This document shows, one piece after another, positions 1 through 5,766 of a stretch of 8,013 bases of DNA. The translations under genes were made by a program, and so were the position numbers. Numbering within the stretch: the first letter of the stretch is position 1; every line of letters starts with the position of its first letter. The notes under the pieces were generated by a model. It saw nothing but the letters and a program-made list of their open reading frames with translations, did no database searches and had not been told where the DNA came from. This DNA is from Bacillota bacterium (GTDB taxonomy: Bacteria; Bacillota; Clostridia; Christensenellales; CAG-138), in contig JAEZGQ010000251.1 in NCBI GenBank assembly GCA_023416895.1, positions 1 through 8,013 on the forward strand, in the 5' to 3' direction.

Positions 1-83
1 GAAAGCCGCTTAAGAAATTCGGCGGCGGCCTGCTCATAAAAGCGCTCCTTGAGCCTTCCTACACATACGACGCGAACAACCAT
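1..83 (-). CDS. rlmH: RlmH, 23S rRNA pseudouridine-1915 N3-methyltransferase (N-terminal fragment)
   Basis: Only the first 27 codons are in the window; the gene continues past the left edge. The fragment begins MVVRVVCVGRLKERFYEQAA and ends EFLKRL, which fits the first strand and helix of the RlmH (SPOUT) family, whose members start with a hydrophobic strand, then VGKLKE, then an aromatic residue and a helix ending KRL. RlmH methylates N3 of pseudouridine 1915 in helix 69 of 23S rRNA on assembled ribosomes, using S-adenosylmethionine. The ATG (83-81) shares its A with the TGA stop of yycJ (TGATG), and a GAGGTGG ribosome-binding site lies inside the end of yycJ, so the two are probably translationally coupled. 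The position directly downstream of yycJ matches the usual Bacillota order and supports the call. The SAM-binding knot cannot be checked here. Confidence 0.88.
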   Translation of the reverse strand, partial: MVVRVVCVGRLKERFYEQAAAEFLKRL

Positions 84-871
84 CAGCCCACCTCATAGCG
101 CCCCGTAATGCGGCTGCGGTGTGCCACGGAAAGCTCAAACGACGCATCGTCGATGTTTTCTTCGCGCAGCAGCTCGCGCACAGTGGCAAGTGCAAGCTCT
201 TCCATGTTGTTGTCGCGGCTCAAATGCCCCAAAATGGCGCGGCGAAGCCCCCTTGTGTAGAGTTTTACCAAAGCCCTTCCTGCGGATTCGTTTGATAGGT
301 GGCCGACGTCCGAAAGAATGCGGCGCTTGAGCACATACGGGTAGCTGCCCATCCTGAGCATGTCTGTATCGTGGTTGGCTTCAATGAAAAGCAGGTCGGC
401 TCCCTCTGCCATATCGAGAAGGCGCGGTTCCACCACGCCGATGTCGGTCATCACGCAAAGGCGCTTTCCGCCGCACGAAATGGCGTAGCCCACGGATTCC
501 CGCGCGTCGTGCGGGGTTTTAAAGGGGGTAATTTCTACTTGGTTCACGCAGAAATCGCGGTTGGTTTCAAACACGCGCACGTTGTGCGGAGCAATGAGGC
601 CGACGCCGGGCGGCATCGCTTCCCAAGTTCCCTTGTTGGCGTAAATGGGCACATCGTATTTGCGGGAAAATACACCCGCACCGCTCACATGGTCGCTGTG
701 TTCGTGGGTAATAAGAATCGCGTTCACGCTTTTTGGCTCCACGCCGATCTCGCCGAGCGCGCGCGTGAGCGCGCTGCCAGTAACACCCGCATCGATCAAA
801 ATGCGAACGCCGTCTGCCTCCACGAGCGAGGCGTTTCCGGAACTTCCGCTAAACAGCGGGTAAAACAGCAT
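83..871 (-). CDS. yycJ: YycJ/WalJ-type metallo-beta-lactamase-fold hydrolase
   Basis: A 262-residue cytoplasmic metallo-beta-lactamase-fold protein of the YycJ/WalJ family. The start ATG at 871-869 was chosen because GGAGGAGCT precedes it directly and the protein then opens MLFYPLFSGSSGNASLVEAD, the family's usual N-terminus; the frame is open 56 codons further upstream, but that stretch is promoter and leader. The metal-binding set is complete: THEHSDH (H56, H58, D60, H61), H121 in TPHDA, D143 in TDIG and H167 in EANHD. H191 (GHLSNE) and H216 (GHLSRDNN) are further conserved histidines. The family is placed among DNA-processing nucleases; in Bacillota it often sits at the end of the walRK operon and affects coordination of replication and division. 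Here walRK is not upstream: an unrelated permease with its own terminator is, so yycJ and rlmH form a separate unit. Exact substrate is not known from sequence. Confidence 0.93.
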   Translation of the reverse strand: MLFYPLFSGSSGNASLVEADGVRILIDAGVTGSALTRALGEIGVEPKSVNAILITHEHSDHVSGAGVFSRKYDVPIYANKGTWEAMPPGVGLIAPHNVRVFETNRDFCVNQVEITPFKTPHDARESVGYAISCGGKRLCVMTDIGVVEPRLLDMAEGADLLFIEANHDTDMLRMGSYPYVLKRRILSDVGHLSNESAGRALVKLYTRGLRRAILGHLSRDNNMEELALATVRELLREENIDDASFELSVAHRSRITGRYEVG

Positions 872-882
872 AGCTCCTCCAT

Positions 883-904
883 AAAAACGGCCGCGAACGG
901 CCGG
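883..904 (-). terminator. GC hairpin plus T5 in the yycJ leader (terminator- or attenuator-like)
   Basis: On the minus strand a perfect 6-bp stem CGGCCG/CGGCCG (903-898 with 893-888) encloses the loop TTCG and is followed at once by TTTTT (887-883), then AT and the GGAGG ribosome-binding site of yycJ. This has the form of a short intrinsic terminator, but it lies only about a dozen bases after the predicted transcription start. It may be an attenuator, a 5' stabilising hairpin, or a block to readthrough from the permease. The structure is seen directly; the function is not. Confidence 0.45.
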
Positions 905-914
905 AAAAATTCTA

Positions 915-930
915 CCTGCACATTGTAGCA
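915..930 (-). promoter_or_regulatory. Extended -10 promoter for yycJ-rlmH
   Basis: The minus strand reads TGCTACAAT (930-922): a TG-n extended element followed by a -10 box one mismatch from consensus. No good -35 hexamer lies 16-18 bases upstream. The predicted start near 915 gives a leader of about 44 bases carrying the GC hairpin. Confidence 0.55.
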
Positions 931-1077
931 CATTTTTTAGCGGTTTGCGCACCGGGTTTGTACTGAAAAGCGGTGTAGGCGCGAATGTGCTGCCGAAAAG
1001 CAAAATCCAAGAGCGCACCCCAAAGTTCGGGTTATGCAAATTGCGGCAAACTTAAGCCGCCTGGCAAACGCATTCTA

Positions 1078-1110
1078 TAAAAGAAAAAGGCACGCACAAA
1101 CGCGCGCCTT
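1078..1110 (-). terminator. Rho-independent terminator of the permease operon
   Basis: Twenty bases past the permease stop codon, the minus strand forms a 9-bp stem, AAGGCGCGC (1110-1102) with GCGTGCCTT (1095-1087), including one G-T pair and closing a 6-base loop (ACAAAC on the plus strand). It is followed by a T-rich tail TTTCTTTTAT. Position, stem and tail together make a convincing intrinsic terminator that separates the permease unit from yycJ. Confidence 0.85.
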
Positions 1111-1129
1111 CATAAAAAGAAGGTGAAAA

Positions 1130-2575
1130 TCAATACCCGGTAGCCACCGCCAGACATAGGATCAACACAGAAACAACAAGAATGGCCAGAAGGGGCTTCC
1201 ATACCCACTTAAACCACTTGCCGTAGCTGATGTCCGCAATGCCGAGCATGATCAAAAGCGCCGTGTTGGTGGGGTAGATCATGTTGGAAAAACCGTCGCC
1301 CAGCACATAGGCGAGGATCACCGTTTGGCGGGAAACCCCGCTCAAATCCGCAAGCGGCGCGATGAGCGGAATCAAAAGAAACGCCTTCGCGCTGCCCGAG
1401 GCGATGAAAAGCTCCATCACCAAAACGATGCCGAACATGATGAGCGCCGCGGCGTACGGACCTGCGTTTTCGAGGCTTCTTGAAAGCAGGTACAAAAGCG
1501 TGTCGAGAATGCCGCCCGCCGTGATGATGTGCTTTACGCCCAGTGCCAGCAAAATAAACGCTACTGCCGGAAGCACGCCCACGCAGCCCAAAAGGAAATC
1601 CTTCCCCACTTTTCCGCCGTAGCCTGAAAGATGCCCGCCCAAAACGCCCGCGAGCGTGAAAAGGAGCGCCATCACGATGAGCGTATAATCCGCAAGCGCG
1701 GGAATTACAAATCCCGCAAGGATGTATAAAAGCACAATGCCAAGGCATATGCCAAGCGCGCGCAATGCGCTTTTAAGCTTTGGGTTTTCAAGTGCATCGG
1801 TCATGTCGCCCTGAATGTAACGCTGCCGAAGCTTCAAGTCATGCGCATAGGAAAGAGAGCGCGAAGGTTCCTTTTCAATGCGGCGCGCGTAGCGCACAAG
1901 AAACACGGCAATTACCGCGTAAGCGAGAACAAAAACAAGGATGCGCAGGGAAAGGCCGGAAAAAAGCGGCACGCCTGCAAGCTCCTGCGCCACTGCAACC
2001 GTAAAGGGGTTGAAGGTGCCCGCGGCAAACCCCATGCCGATGGCGAACGCGCTTATGCCAAGGCCGGTCAAAGAATCCCACCCCATGGAGAAGGAAATGG
2101 CGATGGCAATTGGCACGAGCGTGATGCCTTCTTCAAAAATGCCTACCGCGGAACCGAGCGCCATAAACACAAACAGCAAAATGGAAAGCATACGGTACTT
2201 TTTGTTTGCGTAGCGCCGTATGGTAATGGCCATGAGCCTCCGTAAGACCCCGCTTTTTTCAAGCACCGCAAACGTGCCGCCCACGAGCGTTAAAAACACC
2301 ATGATGCCGATGGCGAGCACCGAGTCCGGCGAGGCGAGCACCTCAAAGGGGGCCGTGAACCAGCGCCACACGGGGAGAGGCTTTGCCCCGGCATTTTCTT
2401 GGTAGGAGCCGGGAACCACCTGCTCCGTCCCGTTTACCGTAACGCGCTCATAGCTTCCCTGCGGCAACACGCGCGTGAGGATGCCCGCCGCTATAAGAAG
2501 CGCCAACAGAAGAACGAGCACGCTTACAAACGTGCGCTTTTCAATGCTTAACCCCGCCTTTTGCGCCTGCTCCAT
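1130..2575 (-). CDS. YfcC/DcuC-superfamily membrane permease
   Basis: A 481-residue polytopic inner-membrane protein of the YfcC branch of the C4-dicarboxylate/ion-transporter superfamily (Pfam DcuC-like), with about 11-12 hydrophobic segments. Matching features are the first helix (15-38) followed by an outward loop with GSY and VNGTEQ, FEEGITLVPIAIAI (147-160), the re-entrant-looking GFAAGTFNPFTVAVAQ (182-197) with LAGVPLFSG after it, and the second half SGSAKAFLLIPLIAPLADLSGVSRQ (393-417) with LGDGFSNMIYPTN (425-437), where YfcC proteins carry FGDGFSHIIYPTS. A charged cytoplasmic loop (227-270) joins the halves. Family members are proposed to move dicarboxylates, basic amino acids or peptides; the substrate cannot be read from sequence. 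ATG 2575 was preferred over a TTG five codons upstream because GGGGGTG sits 6 bases before it. The stop follows ATGY, and a terminator lies just downstream. Confidence 0.87.
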   Translation of the reverse strand: MEQAQKAGLSIEKRTFVSVLVLLLALLIAAGILTRVLPQGSYERVTVNGTEQVVPGSYQENAGAKPLPVWRWFTAPFEVLASPDSVLAIGIMVFLTLVGGTFAVLEKSGVLRRLMAITIRRYANKKYRMLSILLFVFMALGSAVGIFEEGITLVPIAIAISFSMGWDSLTGLGISAFAIGMGFAAGTFNPFTVAVAQELAGVPLFSGLSLRILVFVLAYAVIAVFLVRYARRIEKEPSRSLSYAHDLKLRQRYIQGDMTDALENPKLKSALRALGICLGIVLLYILAGFVIPALADYTLIVMALLFTLAGVLGGHLSGYGGKVGKDFLLGCVGVLPAVAFILLALGVKHIITAGGILDTLLYLLSRSLENAGPYAAALIMFGIVLVMELFIASGSAKAFLLIPLIAPLADLSGVSRQTVILAYVLGDGFSNMIYPTNTALLIMLGIADISYGKWFKWVWKPLLAILVVSVLILCLAVATGY

Positions 2576-2636
2576 AAGCCGCACCCCCAAAATAGATTTG
2601 GAAAATTAAGGCATGATTTCATGTTTCAAATATGCG

Positions 2637-2888
2637 CTAGGGCTGTTCGTCTTTCTTTTTGGCTTCCTTTTTTGCCGCACCATCGGCGAGGATCGTCAAA
2701 ACCGTGACCACGGCAAAAACAACGAACACGGCCAAATAGACGACAAGCCATGGGTCGTTTTTGAGCCGATCGGCGAAGGTCAAATAGCATACGCCGTTGC
2801 CTTTGAGAAAAAGTGTCATGCCGATGAGCGCCGCAACCAAAATGTACCATGCGACGTTGAGCGGTTTTCTATATTTAAGCAGCTTCAT
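2637..2888 (-). CDS. Small two-helix membrane protein, hypothetical
   Basis: An 83-residue protein I do not recognise. It is very likely real: ATG 2888 follows GGAGG at a 7-base spacing, an extended -10 promoter lies upstream, and the composition is that of a membrane protein. Residues 1-12 are basic (MKLLKYRKPLN), helix 1 spans about 13-29 (WYILVAALIGMTLFL), a short loop with GNGVCYLTFADRLKNDP follows, helix 2 spans about 47-68 (WLVVYLAVFVVFAVVTVLTI), and the tail is highly charged (KKEAKKKDEQP). With a basic N-terminus and a basic tail, both ends are expected in the cytoplasm. It precedes the permease by 61 bases with no convincing promoter or terminator between, so the two are probably co-transcribed; an accessory role for the permease is possible but is inference only. 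Confidence 0.75.
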   Translation of the reverse strand: MKLLKYRKPLNVAWYILVAALIGMTLFLKGNGVCYLTFADRLKNDPWLVVYLAVFVVFAVVTVLTILADGAAKKEAKKKDEQP

Positions 2889-2922
2889 ACGGTATCCTCC
2901 GGCGGTCGCGCGTGCAAATTTG

Positions 2923-2951
2923 TTGAAAGCACTTGTAGAATTTCCTTTATT
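2923..2951 (+). promoter_or_regulatory. Candidate distal promoter for the acyltransferase operon
   Basis: TTGAAA (2923-2928) and TTTATT (2946-2951) stand 17 bases apart, with 5 of 6 and 4 of 6 matches to the housekeeping consensus. It would give a leader of about 180 bases. Its -10 box overlaps the minus-strand -10 element. Confidence 0.35.
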
Positions 2952-2957
2952 TTAACA
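2942..2957 (-). promoter_or_regulatory. Extended -10 promoter for the small membrane protein and permease
   Basis: The minus strand reads TGTTAAAAT (2957-2949), a TG-n extended -10 box, with no recognisable -35 hexamer at 16-18 bases. The start would fall near 2942, about 54 bases before the ATG of the small gene. It overlaps a candidate plus-strand -10 element at 2946-2951. Confidence 0.55.
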
Positions 2958-3007
2958 TGAAAAGCGTTAAGCGCCTATCCCTTGGGTGAAGCGCGTTTCA
3001 TACACTG

Positions 3008-3037
3008 TTGCAATTTACGTTTTCTTGGATGTATCAT
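3008..3037 (+). promoter_or_regulatory. Candidate proximal promoter for the acyltransferase operon
   Basis: TTGCAA (3008-3013) and TATCAT (3032-3037) are 18 bases apart, with 4 of 6 and 5 of 6 consensus matches. Transcription would begin near 3044 and leave a leader of about 100 bases. It may act alone or together with the distal candidate at 2923-2951. Confidence 0.4.
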
Positions 3038-3140
3038 AATGATGGGAACGGTTTGCATGAAGGGGTTTCATGCGCCGATGCGGTATTTTTTAATGCGCGC
3101 GATCGTGCAAAGCACTTTTTCAGAAACGAGGTACCCCTTT

Positions 3141-4307
3141 ATGCCCGGCACTGATCGAGATCGTCTGCGTCACGTTCGGGTGTTTCGTTTTTTGATAACT
3201 CCTGTAAGGGCGCTATTCAGCCGGATGTTTCGCTATACACCCGTGAGAGCAACGGGCATTTCGGGGCCCTTTTTGCTGTTTGCCAACCACAACGCAGATC
3301 TTGACGCGGCACTTGTGAACATTGCGTTTGATGAGCAGATGTACTTTGTTGCAAGCGAGCATATTTTTCGCAAGGGATTTTGGTCAAAACTACTTGTGCG
3401 GTATCTTGATCCCATCTCCCGTCTCAAGGGCGGCACCGAGGCGAGCGCGGCTATGGAAATGCTTAGGAGGCTTAAAAAAGGTTATAACGTGTGCGTTTTC
3501 GCGGAGGGCGACCGCTCGTTTAACGGGCTTACCTACCCCATTCCGCTCTCAACGGGAAAGCTTGCCCGCGCCGCGGGTGTGCCCGTCGTAACGTTTAAGA
3601 TCGAAGGCGGCTATCTCACCACGCCACGATGGAGCAAAAAAATGCGCCATGGTAAAATGCTTGGCTATGTGGTAAACGTGTACCAGCCCGAACAGCTTAA
3701 GGCCATGAGTGCGGACGAGGTGAACCGCCTGATTGTGGAGGACCTTTTTGAGGATGCTTATGCCCGCCAGGAACAGGAAATGGTGCGCTTCAAGGGAAAA
3801 GACCTTGCCGAATGGCTGGAAAGCGCGCTTTATATTTGCCCCAACTGCGGCGGAATCGGCACGCTGCAAAGCCACAAAAACACATTTTTCTGCGGCTGCG
3901 GTATGACGGCGGAATATACGGAATACGGCTATCTTGAGGGCAACGCGCCATACAAAACCGTTACCGCATGGGATGCATGGCAGACGGAAAAGCTAAACGA
4001 GATCTCCGCCGAGCAAAGCGACGCAAGCGTATTTGTGGATGAGAATGTGCGCCTTGTGCGCGTGTTGCCGGAGCACAAAGAGGAGCTTTTCGCAAAAGGG
4101 AGGCTTGTTATGTACCGTGACCGCATCGAATGCGGCGGCGTTACGCTACTTTTGCGCGATATTTCGGCGTTGGCGGTATACGGGCGCGCAAACATAACCT
4201 TTACCCACAAAGACGGGCACTTTGAACTGCTTGCCGAGCCTCCTTTTTGCGGCAGAAAATATTATCAGTTGTTTCAAAGCCTCACTCAAGAAACGAAAAA
4301 CTCGTAA
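3141..4307 (+). CDS. PlsC-like lysophospholipid acyltransferase with zinc ribbon and C-terminal beta-rich domain
   Basis: A 388-residue protein with three parts. Residues about 15-215 are a PlsC/AGPAT acyltransferase: NHNADLD supplies the catalytic H50 and D55, LKGG (95-98) and FAEGDRS (120-126, E122) match the later family blocks, the last as a variant of FPEGTRS, and GVPVVTFKI (146-154) is the fourth. Such enzymes transfer an acyl chain to lysophosphatidate or another lysophospholipid at the inner membrane face. Residues 233-253 form a probable zinc ribbon, C233-x2-C236-x14-C251-x-C253. Residues about 300-385 resemble a PH/GRAM-like beta domain (KGRLVMYRDRIEC, LLLRDISALAVYGRANITF, FCGRKYYQLFQSL). 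ATG 3141 was chosen because GAGGT lies 8 bases upstream; the frame stays open to 2982, but the upstream ATGs lack ribosome-binding sites. Plain PlsC proteins are about 200-250 residues, so the C-terminal half is an extension. The substrate is uncertain. Confidence 0.85.
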   Translation: MPGTDRDRLRHVRVFRFLITPVRALFSRMFRYTPVRATGISGPFLLFANHNADLDAALVNIAFDEQMYFVASEHIFRKGFWSKLLVRYLDPISRLKGGTEASAAMEMLRRLKKGYNVCVFAEGDRSFNGLTYPIPLSTGKLARAAGVPVVTFKIEGGYLTTPRWSKKMRHGKMLGYVVNVYQPEQLKAMSADEVNRLIVEDLFEDAYARQEQEMVRFKGKDLAEWLESALYICPNCGGIGTLQSHKNTFFCGCGMTAEYTEYGYLEGNAPYKTVTAWDAWQTEKLNEISAEQSDASVFVDENVRLVRVLPEHKEELFAKGRLVMYRDRIECGGVTLLLRDISALAVYGRANITFTHKDGHFELLAEPPFCGRKYYQLFQSLTQETKNS

Positions 4308-4332
4308 AACTGGTTTTGACAGGAGCATATGT

Positions 4333-5637
4333 ATGAACATGCAAACAGATGAACGCGCCAAAAAAGCAAGGCATGCTTGGTATCTCTACGATTTTGGCAA
4401 CTCGGCCTACGCATCGGTGGTTCTTCTTGCGGTATACTCCGCCTATTTCAAAAACGCCGTCGTAGGCGGCGCGGAAGGAACGAGGCTTTGGGGCATTTCC
4501 GTAGGCATTGCGGCGGTTCTCGTTGCGATCATGTCGCCCGTTTTGGGTGCGATTGCGGATTTTACCCGCTCAAAGAAAAAGTTTTTGATGCTTTTTACCG
4601 GTCTATCGGTCGTTTTTACGGCGTTGCTCTTTTTTGTTCGCGAGGGCAACGTATTTATGGGCATGCTCTTTTTCATCCTCGCGGAAATCGGCTATCGTGG
4701 CGCGCAGGTATTTTATGATGCGCTCTTGCCGGATATTTCGTCGCCCGAATCGGCAGGCACCGTTTCCGGCAAGGGCTGGGCTGTGGGTATGATCGGCGGT
4801 ATCGCCGCGCTTCTCATCGTGCTGTTGCCCATACAGCTGATCGGCAACCAAATGATTCCGTATGCGTTTTTGATTACCGCCGTATTCTATTTGGCGTCAT
4901 CAATCCCAACCTTCCTCCGCGTTAAAGAAAAACAGGAAGCAGAAAGGCTTCCAGAGGGCGACAACATCATCCGTCATGCGTTCTCTAAACTCGCGCAAAC
5001 CTTCCGCTCCGTGAAGCAGTACAAGGAATTCATCAAGTATGCGGCGGCGTTTTTGATTTACAACGACGGCATTATGATGCTGATGGACTTTGCTGCCATC
5101 ATCGGCGCTACCCTTTTTGGCATGGGGCAGACGGCGCTTATCCTGTTCGTCATCATCATACAGCTTTCGGGCGCGTTGGGCGCGTTGCTTTTCGGCCGTA
5201 TTTCCGACAAAAAGAGCAGCAAGGATTCCATTTTGATCTCCCTTGTGATCTTGATCGCGTCGGTAACGTGCCTGTTTTTCGCAAAGAGCCTCATTTTGTT
5301 CTATGTGATAGGTTTCGTCGCGGGCTTTTCGCTTAGCGGTGCGCAGGCGGTCAGCCGCACGATGGTAAGCCAGCTTGCCCCGGACAACAAGGCGGCGGAG
5401 TTTTACGGCTTCCTTTCCGTTGCGGGAAGAACCTCTACATTCGTAGGGCCGCTTGTGTTCAGCACCATTTCCTACCGCATGCACAACTGGTATTCCAACC
5501 ATGGTTTTGAGGGTACGCTCGCCGAGCAATACGGGCTCGTTTGGGCGATTGGTTCGATTGTGCTCTTCCTTGTAGCCGGCGCGGTGCTCTTGCTGTTTGT
5601 AAAACGCATTGTGGCAAAGCGCCCTGCGGAAAACTAA
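4333..5637 (+). CDS. MFS transporter of the Atg22/UMF1 family
   Basis: A 434-residue major facilitator with about 12 membrane helices. WYLYDFGNSAYASVV (16-30) is the family's N-terminal signature (commonly W-x-LYDW-ANSAF). LGAIADFTRSKKK (71-83) after helix 2 and FGRISDKKSSKDS (287-299) after helix 8 are the two copies of the MFS cytoplasmic motif A. FLIYNDGIMMLMDFAAIIG (240-258) and SGAQAVSRTMVSQLAP with EFYGF (335-360) and VGPLVF (371-376) match the second half of the family. Yeast Atg22 exports amino acids from the vacuole; bacterial members have no settled substrate. ATG 4333 was chosen because AGGAG sits 7 bases upstream; the frame is open back into the preceding gene but has no better start there. 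Only 25 bases separate it from the acyltransferase stop, so the two form an operon. Confidence 0.88.
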   Translation: MNMQTDERAKKARHAWYLYDFGNSAYASVVLLAVYSAYFKNAVVGGAEGTRLWGISVGIAAVLVAIMSPVLGAIADFTRSKKKFLMLFTGLSVVFTALLFFVREGNVFMGMLFFILAEIGYRGAQVFYDALLPDISSPESAGTVSGKGWAVGMIGGIAALLIVLLPIQLIGNQMIPYAFLITAVFYLASSIPTFLRVKEKQEAERLPEGDNIIRHAFSKLAQTFRSVKQYKEFIKYAAAFLIYNDGIMMLMDFAAIIGATLFGMGQTALILFVIIIQLSGALGALLFGRISDKKSSKDSILISLVILIASVTCLFFAKSLILFYVIGFVAGFSLSGAQAVSRTMVSQLAPDNKAAEFYGFLSVAGRTSTFVGPLVFSTISYRMHNWYSNHGFEGTLAEQYGLVWAIGSIVLFLVAGAVLLLFVKRIVAKRPAEN

Positions 5638-5648
5638 ATTGAACGATA

Positions 5649-5679
5649 AGCAAAAAAGAGTATAGCTCTTTTGCTTTGC
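5649..5679 (+). terminator. Possible weak terminator after the MFS gene
   Basis: Twelve bases after the stop codon, AGCAAAAAAGAG (5649-5660) pairs with CTCTTTTGCT (5666-5675) around the loop TATAG, giving about ten pairs with a two-A bulge and a T-rich 3' arm and tail. GC content of the stem is low, so termination may be partial. Confidence 0.45.
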
Positions 5680-5699
5680 ACGTGTTTTACGGCGTTTCG

Positions 5700-5715
5700 T
5701 GTTATAATGAATGCG
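5700..5715 (+). promoter_or_regulatory. Extended -10 promoter for the LCP-phosphoesterase operon
   Basis: TGTTATAAT (5700-5708) combines the TG-n element with a perfect TATAAT. No good -35 is present at normal spacing; TTGCAC (5677-5682) is 20 bases away. Transcription should start near 5715 and leave a leader of about 52 bases. Confidence 0.7.
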
Positions 5716-5749
5716 AACGCCGTTTTTATACCCGCCGCGGCGCGTTTTT
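5714..5749 (+). other. GC hairpin plus T5 in the LCP gene leader
   Basis: CGCCG (5718-5722) can pair with CGGCG (5738-5742), and CG (5714-5715) with CG (5743-5744) across a two-A bulge. TTTTT (5745-5749) follows, then AT and the GAGGT ribosome-binding site. The 15-base loop and short stem make this weaker than the yycJ leader hairpin, but the arrangement is the same. Attenuator, transcript-stabilising and chance explanations all remain open. Confidence 0.3.
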
Positions 5750-5766
5750 ATCATGAGGTAGAAGCG

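Noticed and set aside
299..928. A 209-codon open frame on the plus strand.
   Set aside because: It is antisense to yycJ, which has a full set of metal ligands, a strong ribosome-binding site and a promoter. The product resembles no protein family.
872..1039. A 56-residue N-terminal extension of YycJ.
   Set aside because: It would be translated from the promoter and hairpin leader, while a GGAGGAGCT-ATG start at 871 gives the family's normal N-terminus.
2603..2629. A possible minus-strand promoter between the small membrane protein and the permease, TTGAAA and TAATTT.
   Set aside because: The spacer is only 15 bases and the -10 box is poor. Co-transcription is the simpler reading.
2982..3140. 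A 53-residue N-terminal extension of the acyltransferase from a TTG start.
   Set aside because: It is cysteine-rich, lacks a ribosome-binding site at any upstream start and overlaps a candidate promoter. ATG 3141 has GAGGT at good spacing.
4222..4332. An earlier start for the MFS gene inside the acyltransferase gene.
   Set aside because: The family signature begins soon after ATG 4333, which has AGGAG 7 bases upstream.
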